From assembly GCA_001599815.1 (NCBI GenBank), contig BCIA01000001.1, forward strand, positions 1,802,934 to 1,866,933: a DNA stretch of 64,000 nt, given 5' to 3'. The stretch comes from Furcasterigmium furcatum. Its lineage: Eukaryota > Ascomycota > Sordariomycetes > Glomerellales > Plectosphaerellaceae. Shown piece after piece: positions 53,098 to 64,000 of the stretch (its first letter is position 1; each line of letters begins with the position of its first letter). The notes under the pieces were generated by a model that did not search any database, was not told where the DNA came from, and saw only the letters and a program-made list of their open reading frames with translations. The position numbers and the translations under genes are program-made.

Positions 53098-55661
53098 CTG
53101 GGCGGGGACAGGATCTGGGGGAGGTTGGACTTGGTGTCAGGAATAGAGAAAAGGGTGGCATGGCGTCGGGTTGAGTGACTCTTTGCGCTGTGTTTGGCGC
53201 TCATCGTGAGGCGTTATCGGCGTTATCGGATAAGAAAAAAAGTGCCCCACCACCACCAGAATTTGATGCTATCGTCAAAAATTTCCAGGGGGCGAGACCC
53301 GACTCGGATCCATCCCCATTTCCCCATCCGCCCACGTGCTCCACCGTCTGGATCCAGGCCGCGGAGGCACGATTGCGATGCCCTTTGAGGTGGTGATGAC
53401 TCAGGTTTGTCGAAGAGGAGCTGAGAGGCTGATTCAGTGCAGCCTCATCGAAGTCAGCAACAGGCCCTCCTGCGAACCAGAAGGACGGGCCTCTGGTTCC
53501 GCCGGCGAGGGGTGTGACAGACAAACAACGAAGCAACAACGAGTCCGGATGATCGACGATGCTGTTCAGACAATCGATACTGGCTTTATTGATCAAATTC
53601 GCCAGCTCAACCATGGCCATCCAACGTCCAAGCATTCAGCCAGTGGCGCAGAGCGGTCGGCCGGGTCATTGCCGGTACGATGTGAGGACTGATAAAGCCT
53701 TCTTTGCCATTGAACAGAATCGACAAAGCTTGGAGATCCGGGTTCGCATTGGTATTGCTCGTCTCAATCCGATCGACCCTTCAGCCCAGCGATATCGACC
53801 CCCAGGGTTCAACTGGCGGCGGCTTGAAGACGGCAGGAAGCAATGTCGATGTTTCAAGAGACTTGCGGAATCAAAATGCCACACGGCATACCTCTTATCA
53901 ACAGCCGCGAACCTGTGCTGCTGTTACATTCTTGGCCCGGGGTTGGGGATCTGCGGATCGGGCATGCCGTGCCATGCTGCACTCCAGCTGATCGACCACC
54001 AAAGCTGCACCTACGATGCTTGCTCCAGCTGGACCTGCGGATGTGGCCCCTAGACTCGATTCAAGCGCCCTGATCGACGAGCACTAGCCGTCCTCTGCTG
54101 TCGACCACAACCCAAATTATGGTGGCATGCCTAGCTTCAACGCGCGCCGGTTCCCGACGGGAGAGACCTTATCTACCACCATGGGCCGTGACCAGAGCAA
54201 CGGTCGACGGGTGTCGGACCCGAACAGGATCGCAACCTCGCCCCAGCTGAGCGCCACGTGCAACGGCGGCCATGTGACAATCGTCATCGTGTCATGGAAT
54301 CCGGGTTGTGGACGCGCCCAAATTAACACTTGCCTCATTGCACCTCCCAGCTGCGAGAGGCGCTCCTGGGCAAGGCTCCAACCTGCCTCCTTGGGACTGG
54401 CGACATGCATCTGGTCGGGACACCAATGGCGCTGGCTGTCGGCCGCTCGGTTAACCACAGCCCGAGGGGGCAATGCACCGACAGTACGATGGACGGGCGA
54501 CCACCGATCGGGCTCGCCGTTGGCCGGGCACATCCTCGAGACATTTGCACGCAGAAGGTCCCAAGTTCATTCGAAGGGCCAATACTGAAAGACCAGGACT
54601 GCATGATATGATGCTGTGGTACATCCAACTGCTCTTCATGAGGCAGCTCATCCCTTGGCCTCTTCCAGGGGTTAAGGTGGCGGACAGCAATATGAGCACA
54701 TTTGCAGAAGAGAAAACACCTCCCAGGTACCGCAGCGCTGTGGTCATCCGGGTTCCCGCCGGCTGTCACAACATGGTTGCAATTCATGTTGTGATGCGCA
54801 CCGTCACAAGTCGCATGCGAGGGTCCGTCAACATGGAGATCCGGCTCACTTCGCCCTGGCCTGGCAATCTAGAGGGCGGCAAGGATGGATGCGCCTTCGC
54901 CCTCGCATTGACCAACCAGCCGCCCTCATTTATGCGGCCTGCTCGAGTCGTAAGCACTCTTGGAGGATCATCATTCGGGCAGGCAACCGGGAAACTCCTT
55001 TGGCTCCCCCTCTCGACGAGGAGGCGCAAGACTTGATAAGCAGGCCAAGACCAGCGACCGCGAAGCTTCTCGTCGCCTTCCAGATCTGTCCATGTCGGCT
55101 CGTCCAGCTGCCTTGCCCAGCGGCCCTGCCGACCCCTGTCCCCGGCCGGGAACCATGCAAAATGGGATATTCCCATGCGGGGTGACCAGGGGTAATGTCT
55201 CTGGCCACAGCGCCAAGCTGGTAAAGAATCACCAGCAATTGGCCCAGCTCCTCGCCAAGGGTGGAGGAAGCAGGACGACCTTCCGTCTCGAGCAGGAGAT
55301 AAGCGTTGCGGTGGATGCTTGAACCCTGGAACCCCAACCGTCGCGCTCCACCGGGAAGCTTGGTTCACTATCAAGAGCCCAGTCAATAGATCCGAGGTCG
55401 CCTTCGACACTATCTTGGGAAAGCAAATCCAGCAAGCATGAGGGAGGCGGAGGAGGAGAGACACGGGCTTCCGCAGGCCAGGAGCTTTCCGCCTTGGCGC
55501 GGGAAGACATAAAGTCCTCCCTCGGAGCTCTCGCGTCGCGTTCTTCTCTCCCTCCCCGTCTCCAAGCGCATCCCTCTGCTCGGTGCTCTCAAGTCAAGTC
55601 AAGTCAGGTCCTGGCAGTTCAGCTTCACGTCTAAGCCAATTCGCCCTCCCAACCTCTCACA
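53098..55661. other. 2.5-kb gene-poor stretch
   Basis: No frame here shows family motifs, a coherent splice structure or typical codon use. No transposon ends, tRNA or simple repeat recognised. It holds the promoter of the secreted protein at 55662 at its right end. Confidence 0.45.
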
Positions 55662-57599
55662 ATGCGTTTCTACCAGCTCTCCGGCGCGGCCCTGACCGCC
55701 GCCTCCGTCGCCGTCGGCAAGGAGCTCCCCAAGAACGAGAAGCTCGCCGCCGAATGGTACGACAACGGCCGGATGCACAGCGAGCACATGCAGAACAAGA
55801 TCGACACGTGGACGGCCGAGGCTGACGCTGGTCTCATGGACTCCTCCAAGTGGCCTCGCCTCAACTACACCAAGTGTGTCAACGGCGTCGCCGAGGCCGT
55901 CGCCGGCGATCCTCTGCACACCTTCAAGTGCAAGAACGTCGACCTCTACGACTTCATCAACCACGAGACCCTTGGCTCCCCCAACGGCTGGGATGACGGC
56001 AACCCCCAGGGTCACCTCCTGACCGGCTCCTCCTCCTGGGGCTGGACCGACCCCGAGTCGGGCCGTGAGTTCATCGCCAACGGCATGTACGACGGCACTG
56101 CCTTCATCGAGATCCTGCCCGAGGGCAAGATGCTCCAGCTGGCTTTCCTGCCCGTCCCGGCTCCCACCACCTACAACGCCTTCTGGAAGGAGCTCCGCAC
56201 CTACAAGCACTACATGGTACGTGATGACGAGACTCACTGAGTACCAGGAGCCAATTGCTAACAGCCGTCCAGCTTATCGGCTCGGAGATGCCCAGGCACG
56301 GTATCCAGATCTTCGACATGCGCAAGCTGCTCGACGTGGACGCCAGCGAGGGCGTTGTGGTCTACAACCCCCAGACGGATGTCACCGGTCACTTCACTGA
56401 CCTGCCCGTCGGCCGCTCCCACAACGTCGTTGTCCACGAGGACAAGGACCTTGCCCTGGCTGTCGGCGCCCAGCCCGCCCTCACCGATGCCTGCCGCGGT
56501 GGTCCCATCTTCATTGACCTGAAGGACCCCTCCAACCCCACCAGGATCGCCTGCAACCCCGACGATGGCTACGTCCACGACGCTCAGTGCCTCGTCTACA
56601 AGGGCCCCGACGAGAGGTTCCTCGGCCGTGACATCTGCTACGGCTACAACGAGGACTCCCTCACCATCTACGATGTGACGGACCCCGCCCAGTCCACCAT
56701 CATCTCCATCACCTCTTACGAGGGTGCCACCTACACTCACCAGGTAAGCCGGACCAGGCTGATGCGTGCGCCGGCCATAAGCTAACCCGATTCGCAGGGC
56801 TGGGTTCTCGACCCCGAGTGGCAGCAGTTCCTCGTCCTCGACGACGAGCTCGACGAGCTCCGCGGCAACGGCCTTGCTGCGGACGGCTACCCCGTGACCT
56901 ACATTTGGGACATCTCCGACCTCGAGAAGCCCAAGCAGACCGGCCACTACAAGGGTGAGTTGCTCCCGGTCGTTGTCCTCCTTTTCTGACTAACCTCCCC
57001 TCCCAGGCTCCGTCCCCGCCGTCGACCACAACCAGTACATCAAGGACGGCCTCGTCTACCAGTCCAACTACATGGCCGGCCTCCGCATCTACGACATCAC
57101 CTCCATCCCCGAGGACCCCACCGGTGACAGCGTCTGCGAGGTCGCCTACTTCGACGTCCACCCCGACGAGGACAGCGCGCCCGGCGGCGGCCTCCCCACG
57201 TACGACTTCGGCACGTGGTCCTCGTACGCCTACTTCAAGTCTGGCTTCATCTTCATCAACACCATCGAGCGCGGCGCCTTCCTCGTCAAGATGACCAAGC
57301 GCCAGTCCTGCCCCAAGGTCCACCCCTGCAACGCCGACAACTGCCTCCGCGCCATGCGCGCCAACAGCATCACCGGCCGCCTCGAGGAGTCCCAGGAGTT
57401 CTGCGGCGGCTTCCTCGACGAGGCCACCGCCGACGTCGGCGTCGTCCCCGACTACGCCGCCAAGGCCTGCGGCGTCAACGTCATCTCCCGCGTCTCCTCC
57501 GCCTGCTCCTGCCTGCCCACCCCCACCAGCGTGCCCACCACCACCTCCTCCGCCGCCGAGCCCACGCAGACCGACGACACCTGCGAGGAGGAGGACTAA
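55662..57599 (+). CDS. Secreted choice-of-anchor-B / LVIVD-repeat-type beta-propeller protein
   Basis: Exons 55662-56216, 56273-56743, 56798-56954 and 57007-57599, with introns of 56, 54 and 52 nt, give 591 residues. A signal peptide (MRFYQLSGAALTAASVAVG) leads to repeated blade-like units such as HGIQIFDMRKLLDV, GPIFIDLKDPSNPTRIACNP, NEDSLTIYDVTDPAQSTIIS, VTYIWDISDLEKP and NYMAGLRIYDITSIPED. These fit the LVIVD/choice-of-anchor-B beta-propeller group, which includes no established enzyme. The C-terminus is Cys-rich then Thr/Ser/Glu-rich. Codons are almost all C- or G-ending, suggesting strong expression. It converges with another secreted-protein gene. Confidence 0.83.
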
Positions 57600-57874
57600 G
57601 CTGGAGCAGCATGCCAGCGTGAAGAAGTAATGTCGTAATGCCGTGATGGCTCAGCCTTAGTTTCAAGAATTTACTGCTTTTGTGGTACACTGTCCGAGCG
57701 TGAACATGTTGTCAACCATCGTATGAGTGACGTTGATCATGGACAAGACTGGACTGTCATATCGGGGTGCTGGTTGGGAAGTATTATGTCTTCGTCCTCT
57801 TGGGCTAAGCTGTGCCGCAACTATTTGTACATAGAATCCGATGTTGCAACATGTCCCATCAGCCATCATGTTCC

Positions 57875-58628
57875 TTAGAGGGCCTGGCACCCGAGTGAAA
57901 GCAGCGAGAATACGCCACCTGCAACGCCACGGTCAACGGCCCCAGCAACTGAACTGCCAACAGTGGTGACAATGTCACACCAGCCGCTGTTGTCGTCATC
58001 GTGCCTCGTCGCAGTAACGTGCACATGAAGGTTAGCTAGCTGGCTGCCCTCGTCGTCCTCAACTCGGACAAGCACCAAGTTGGTCTGGTGGTACTGGTCA
58101 ATGCTGTGGGTTTCCATAGCTGTTGAGAGGATGTGTTAGCAGGGCCCAGATCTAGCAACATATTTCTCAAATGACCGCCAACGTACTGCTGCAAGGGTCG
58201 ATATTGCCACCGGTGCAGGCGCCAGTGTGCCAGAAGCGCTCCTCGACGTCGTAGGTGCCGCCGTCTGCAACGAGCTCGGTGGCCAGGTCGACTAGGTTCT
58301 CCAATGATCCGAGCTCGTTTTCTGACTGGAAGCTCCCCTCGATTGACACCTCCAGAGTGCCGTCGAAGTGGGAGGCCTGGTGGACGAACTCGGTCTCGAA
58401 CTCCATGGTGTTCGCGCCGTGGCAGCCGACGCTCGAGCAATGCTCCTTGATCCGCTGCATGACTGACCAGGGCGTCGCTTTTCCCCAGTTGATGATATCA
58501 TCTCCGGCATGCATGCGCACGTTGCCCCCATCCTCACTCCGCCACTCCTCCTGGGCCATGACACCAAGACCCCCGAGACCAGTCATGGCGACAGCAACGC
58601 CGAAGAGGTTATTGTTGTTGAAGTGCAT
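57875..58628 (-). CDS. Predicted secreted protein of unknown function (228 residues)
   Basis: I do not recognise it. Exons 58628-58187 and 58119-57875, with a 67-nt intron (GTACGT..CAACAG), join in phase. The N-terminus (MHFNNNNLFGVAVAMTGLGGLGVMAQ) is a signal peptide. The mature part has Cys residues in EHCSSVGCHGAN, GACTGGNIDPCS, GWCDIV and GCQAL, suggesting disulfides, and strand-rich segments ending HTGACTGGNIDP. After the splice come METHSIDQYHQTNLVLVRVEDD and VTATRHDDDNSGWCDIVTTV. The C-terminus is mildly hydrophobic but does not look like a strong GPI signal. Without the splice the last third is lost. Confidence 0.7.
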
Positions 58629-60989
58629 GTTGAGTGGTTTGAAAAGAAGCTGAAGTAATAATCTCAGGCGGTATGTCGCACAATTTGTCGAGGTGTCAGG
58701 GTCTGCTGTTCGGGCGGCCAGTTGTGGACGAGATATAGACCAAAGTCTTACAGAAGCTTGCGGCGCCGGCCGGCCCCAGATCTTATACCAAAAGACTCAG
58801 TCGTCCTGTCTGAGTTCGGGCTTTGATCTTGAGCAACACCCGAGTCTTAAGATAGAACATTGGTTTTGGCTCACGTCAAGGGCCACTGCCAAGTCCAGAT
58901 CGTCTCGGGATCTTTCTCTATGCAGCACTGTTAGCTTCTTAGGGCCCAGAGAAGGAAGCTATTCAGTGACATTAACGCGTCACAGTTCGGTTACTCGGAC
59001 TCTGAACCGATGATCAGTCCTTGGCCCTTGCTACATCGTGACATCGCGGCTCGGCATCCGTAATTCGGGGGCCGTTCAGGCGGTCCACGCAACGAGGATC
59101 AGCGGGTACTAGTAGAATCGGCGGGTCCTGGCCCGCCTTACGGGGAGTTCTTACGCACGCCTAGAAACCGACGACATTGTTGTCTCGAGTGCTGCAAAGG
59201 TTCGAGGACTTTCAACAGCGGCTCGCAAGTCTGAAGCCCGAAGCTCAGTTGAGCCTGGCGCCCAAGGCCAACTCGCAGGTCTCGTTGTCTGCCACCTGGC
59301 TTCCGAATCTGTATCATCAAGTCTTAGACATGATATGTCATTGCTTGGCCCCATATCGTCTTAGCCCGGGATGCGATCCTCCCCCCATGGGTCGTGCAGT
59401 GTGTCAAAAGACACAGAGGCGCCATGACGAAGAGTAAGAACCTTGGTTTGGAGAGCTCCATTCCGGGTGGCTTCCTATCAACTCGATCGTCGCCGGCGGC
59501 AACAGTGGAACCACAAGTCTTTCTCAGCCCTCCGGTTTCCTGGTGCCCAGGCGTTGAAGATCGATACTGGCGTTCAAGATATTTCTGACACTGAGCAGGA
59601 CACGCGTTTGAAGCGAAGAAAAGCGGCCGGGGATGGCGGTATGATGGAGGCGCTGGCGTGAGCACAAGGCCTTGTCAGGGCGCCTTATGCCTCTTCTGGG
59701 GTATTAGAGAGAAGGACAATAGAGTAAATGTATCTATGCGGGGCCAGACGCATGAGGGAGTGCCCGTACGTCTACTGAAAAACACAGAGTAGTCCATAAA
59801 ACTCAGCCATTGGAAACGCCTGCCCAGACGCAGTCCATGGTTTGTTCCAACACTGCGAGGGAAGATCGAAGAGGCCCCGTGACGTCCACGGCACTGCTTC
59901 GTTCGGGCCTTCAACCCGGCCAACGACACGGGAGGAAATCACATGCAGAAACTGCACAACAGTCTGCATGCGGCTGAGCTAGCGCCCCCTGAACCGTACA
60001 TACCCATGGGGTATGGTTCGCTAGGAAAATAGATGGGTGGTCTGGCTGCATGTGGCGCATCGGGAATCGGGACGCCGGCTGGCTCAGACGTAAGTCCACG
60101 ATGTACGTCTCTGGGGTCGCCTGCGATTCCCGAAAATTCCGGTTGCCAAGTCCTCCCGCTACGTGCATGTGAACCTGTTGGAGGCCTGTATCATGGCCTG
60201 TCTCGTCGATGCGTCCGTACTATGTCGGCTGGACCAAATCCCAATTGCACGGCCAAGAGCTTGAAGGCCAAGCTTCAGCCACTTGTTTGTCCAAGCCGGG
60301 TGTTACATAGCCCAGACTCGCCAAGAACACGAAGCTTTCTTGTCGCTTCGGTTGGCGCTTGGTGAACCTCTCGATTGTGGTAGTGACCAAGCATCCGCCG
60401 CACATGTTGGAGGAACCTTTCGAGTCGGCATCCTCAGCGGAGGACCTCATTTCGGAGAAAATGGCATACTTCTTACCTGGTACCAATGCTGAAAGTTTTC
60501 AACAACATTCGTAAGTCGCAAAAGCACCAGAAATACCCTGACAAAGCGAATTCTGTGGTGTCTGCTCAACCGCCGATCCGACCCCCTGAGCTCGATGTGA
60601 CTCGTCCTTCCAGCAGGCAAACTCTGGATGAACCTTTGTTGCAACTACTGGGAACCTAAGATCTGTCCAACTGATAGTCTGAATACTCACATCTCACTCG
60701 TTGTCAGAGTCCAACCATCTAGAGCATCCGAGCTTCTACGACACATCACCATCTTCAAACTCAGGCAGATAGCGTGAACGCATATGTATTTGTACTAACA
60801 ACCAGACTTGGTCTCCCGCCCAGCTCTGGCCACTATTCTCTCGCCACATTAGAATGCCCCCAAAGCAACTCCCGGAAGCCGGAAGCGGCAGTTGGCACGG
60901 TAAAGAATGCGTGCTCCCCAGGTCCTTTTAGTTTTTTTGATGATGATTTTTCGACCTGGGGCTTCAAAAGAAAGCCAGACATGGCAGAC
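58629..60989. other. 2.3-kb gene-poor stretch
   Basis: No supported gene, tRNA, or repeat. Frames present are short and of mixed composition. Confidence 0.45.
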
Positions 60990-62814
60990 TCAAACGCTCT
61001 TGACGTTGACAACGTCGCCGTACTGGTCGACGCTGATCTCCTTCTTGGCGGTGGAGTGCTTGACGGGGTTCTTGGCCTGGAAGACCTCGTCGAGCTCCTC
61101 GAGGGTGCGGCCCTTGGTCTCGGGGAGGAGGAAGTAGATGACGACGACCTGGATGGCGTCCCAGATGGTGAAGATGATGTAGGTCCTCCAGCCAATGTTG
61201 CCCATGGACACGGGCCAGGCGAAATGGTTGAGGAGACCGCCGGCGTTGACGGCCAGGGAGGAGAAGGCCATACCCTTGGCGCGCATCTCGAAGGAGAGGA
61301 CCTCGACGGGGTAGAGGGCCTGGAGGGGGGTGATACCGACGGAGTAGAAGGAACCGAACATGAAGACCATGGCCAGGCAGGCGTACGAGGCGGATTTGTT
61401 CTGCAGCTTGTTAGCCAGTGTCCATATTAGTTAGATGAGAATGAGATGCTTACCTCGAAGATCTTGTTGCCCTTGTCGTTGATCTCGTAGGGGGACTGGT
61501 GGAGGATGGCGGAGGCGATGGTCATGCCGAACCAGACGACGGTGACGGCGGTGAAAGAGAAGAGGAGGAGAGGGCGACGGCCGACACGGTCGACGAGCAG
61601 AGCGCCGAAGATGGCGAAGGCGAACTGCTGGCAGGAGTTGATCAGGGTGATGTTGGCCTGCTCAATGGGGTGGTAGTAGCCGGCGGTCTCGAGGACGGAG
61701 CCCAGGAAGTAAGACAGCACGGCGTTTCCAGCCCACTGGCCGAAGAGAGACAGGATAATGTTGCAGCTGAGACGGTAGATGGAGGCACGGTCGCGGAAGA
61801 GCGCGCGGTAATCCCACCAGCGCTTGTCGGCACCGTCCATGTCGAGGAGCTCTTCGTACTCGTTCATCTGGAGCGAGACCCAGGCGGACTCGGGGTTGCC
61901 CAGACCGTGGTACTTGGTGAGCATGGCCCTGGCAGCCTCCTTCTTGTTGTTGACGTAGAGCCAGCGAGGAGACTCGGGCATCCACATGCAGAAGACGCAG
62001 ATGACGCCGGAGAAGAGGCACTGCAGCCAGGTGATGAAGCGCCACGAGGCATCACCGCCGATGTGCTCGATGGCACCGCGAGCGGCGCCGGAGGCCAGAA
62101 TGGCGCCGGAGAACCAGAGGGTGTTGTACATGGCACCAACGACACCACGATAGGCAGGGTGGTTGATCTCAATGACGTACATGGGACCGGCGGCGGCGGC
62201 AATGGAGACACCGAATCCGAGGAGGAAACGGCCGCCCATGAACTGGCCGGACTCGTTGGCGAGACCCTGGATGATGGTGCCGACAATGACGATCAGACCG
62301 CCGATGAACATGCCGACACGACGTCCCCAGGTATCGATGGCAGGGCCGACGAAGGGAAGAGCGACAACACCACCAATCTGGTACATGGAGGAGACGATGC
62401 CAGCCCAGATACCGGTGGACTCGACCTTGTAACGCTCCTTGAAGGCGGGGTTTTGGAGCAGGTTGTTGATGAGCGAGCCGTCCTGCACATTCCTGTTAGA
62501 ACACTGGATTTACAAGGTAGAAGAGGAGTTGGCTGGACATACGTATCCGTTCATGGTGGAACAGAAGAAACCGACGACGGAGAAGGCGTAGAGCCAGAGC
62601 TGCGGCTTGGTCCAGGCAGCGGGAGGCTCCTTGATCATGGCCTCACCGAAGGCCTCGTTACCCCTGATGACCTTGGTCTCGACATGCTTCTGTGGGTGTG
62701 TTAGCACTGGCTAGCCTCGCCATGTGGCATGGCATCCGGGTCATGACGGCGTACCTGGTCGGAGGAATCCTGCTGGGGCTGGACAGCGTCCACGGCATCG
62801 ATCTTCTCAGACAT
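60990..62814 (-). CDS. MFS sugar porter (lactose permease / hexose transporter-like)
   Basis: Five pieces on the minus strand reduce to four coding exons: 62814-62755, 62689-62543, 62482-61454 and 61400-60990, with introns of 65, 60 and 53 nt. They give 548 residues with twelve expected membrane helices. Sugar porter signatures: GRFLLGFGVSIAAAAGPMYVIEI, PESPRWLYVNNKKEAA, DRVGRRPLL and the C-terminal PETKGRTLEELDEVF. STMNGYDGSLINNLLQN forms only when the second of two close acceptors is used (an earlier AG at 62494-62493 shifts frame). It imports sugars at the plasma membrane by proton symport; the substrate (hexose, disaccharide or pentose) is undetermined. Confidence 0.92.
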
Positions 62815-64000
62815 GGCTGGAACTGGGGCGGCAATCGCTGCCGGAGAGCGGTCCTCTGCTGGTGGTGGTGGTGGTGGTTAGGGGTTCTCTCACGAGACCA
62901 CAGGCCGTGCTGTGCTGTTGCTGAAGGGAGGCAAAGGAAGCCGGGGCGAGGATGAGGATGGAAGGGAGGGAAGCAGACGTCTTGGAGGGCGGGACGAGCT
63001 TCGACTTTATGATTTTCGAGCTCACTGGCGCGACCAGGGGAGTTTTCGGATCGCGTTGCCTCGATGCCGGGCCCAAAATGGACACAGGAACATTTCTGGG
63101 TGCACCCGTCGTCCGCTGCAGGGATACACACCACCTCAGAGAACCGAGATGGCGGCTAGCCTGGCCGGGACATGGGCGTTTCTCACCCGCCAGATCGAAT
63201 GCAGCTCGTTGTATGTACCACGCGCACCGTCGAAGCAGCAGATAGACCCCGGCGCGCGCCACACACCCCTGTCCGTGCGGCCTCGGCCGGGATCGATGTC
63301 TGGGGGCTCCGGCAGGCGTGTTGCCACCACGACTCGAGCTCTGAGAGGAGCACTGGACCTGACGGGGATATTAGGTGTGGCGGCAGCAGCAGGTACGATA
63401 CTCTACTGGCGGAGCTTCACCTACTGTCCAGACTCTGACGCTCCCAGTGATGGCTGCACCGCAATCTAAAAGAGACGCCTCAGGCGCGTCGAGACTTTCG
63501 GGGTCCATGGAGACCAGTGTCCCAGCCGGAGAGCAGAGGACCTGGAGCTGATCCCGGCGATCTCGTGGATACGACAGACTAAGCTTCTGTCTGGTACGAG
63601 GAAGTATCAGCGCGGAAGCGTCGCATCATGCCTCCCCGGATTTGCGGGTTGTGTTCCTCCGCAGTCAAGAACCCCGTGTTCTTGTGGGTTGGGGCGGGAC
63701 AGAACCAGTAAAGAGAGCTGGGGGCACCGGTCTGGGGACCACCGTCTGCGCGTGCGTGGGCTTGGAGGGCGGGCTAAGACATCCGAAGCTTTCCTCCGAG
63801 GCTTGTCACTCATACCAAGACTGGAAGAGCCGATCGCAAGGCTCGGTCACGACGACTTCGTGCGTCCGTCAGGCATGGCAGCGAGCGCGCTTGACCGGCC
63901 TTGGCCGCTCAGATAAAACCGCCTATGAAAAGCTTCATCGCGGAATCGTCGCGCCGGGCAGGTCTCAGGTAAGAGTCAAACCCTCGACGCCATGATCCGG
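62815..64000. other. Upstream region of sugar porter and window end; no supported gene
   Basis: Apart from a GGT repeat, listed separately, I see no coding or RNA feature in this final 1.2 kb. Confidence 0.4.
62861..62878 (+). repeat. (GGT)6 microsatellite in the sugar porter 5' region
   Basis: Six perfect GGT units lie 47 nt upstream of the sugar porter start; in the sense strand of that gene they read ACC and probably fall in its 5' leader. Confidence 0.8.

Noticed and set aside
54784..55464. 226-codon minus-strand frame in the gene-poor stretch
   Set aside because: Competing open frames on all sides, no signal or domain pattern, no plausible splicing.

Overview
The window is nuclear DNA of a filamentous ascomycete. 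Almost every gene is broken by introns of roughly 46 to 97 nt with GT..AG ends and CTNAC-type branch sites. Third codon positions favour C and G, and several products are typically fungal: a HET-domain protein, a CFEM-like cell-wall protein, a Dal5-type permease, a kinesin-8 and a Vps3844-domain protein. The enzyme set (GH28, GH115, xylitol dehydrogenase, sugar porter, L-amino-acid oxidase) suggests a plant-associated or saprotrophic Sordariomycete-like fungus, but genus cannot be read from the sequence. I rebuilt gene models by hand from splice signals and checked that exon phases join. No model was tested against RNA or databases.

Layout. 1-13.8 kb holds compact housekeeping genes: nicotinamidase, a Dabb protein, an EthA-type flavin monooxygenase, a CorA-like membrane protein, an unrecognised membrane protein, a Vps3844-domain protein, the divergent spliceosomal pair Ntr2/SmG, and a Cdc25-like rhodanese phosphatase. 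15.3-22.5 kb is rich in nitrogen and amine metabolism: a secreted L-amino-acid oxidase, an allantoate-type permease, an intron-containing tRNA-Lys(CTT), and a DAO-family flavoprotein. 24.4-31.6 kb has flavohaemoglobin, xylitol dehydrogenase, an exopolygalacturonase and a short NAD(P)-binding protein. 31.7-40.6 kb has a papain-fold-like protein, an interrupted gene, a 107-residue acidic protein, a BuGZ (ZNF207) orthologue and a frameshifted HET gene. 42-64 kb has a GH115 glucuronidase with a GPI-like tail, a kinesin-8, a CFEM-like protein, a METTL21-type methyltransferase, two secreted proteins of unknown role and a sugar porter.

How the genes fit together. There is no obvious biosynthetic cluster, mobile element, CRISPR array or virus. 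Functional links are loose: plant-polymer breakdown and pentose use (GH28, GH115, XDH, sugar porter) with promoter motifs resembling CreA and XlnR sites, and nitrogen scavenging (nicotinamidase, amino-acid oxidase, permease) with some GATA-type sites. The tightest unit is the Ntr2/SmG pair, two splicing factors diverging from 212 bp.

I found no convincing previously undescribed system. The best leads are two genes carrying reading-frame lesions, two unrecognised multi-exon genes, a 107-residue protein visible only after splicing, and splice choices (tandem acceptor, lone-stop last exon) that could change products.
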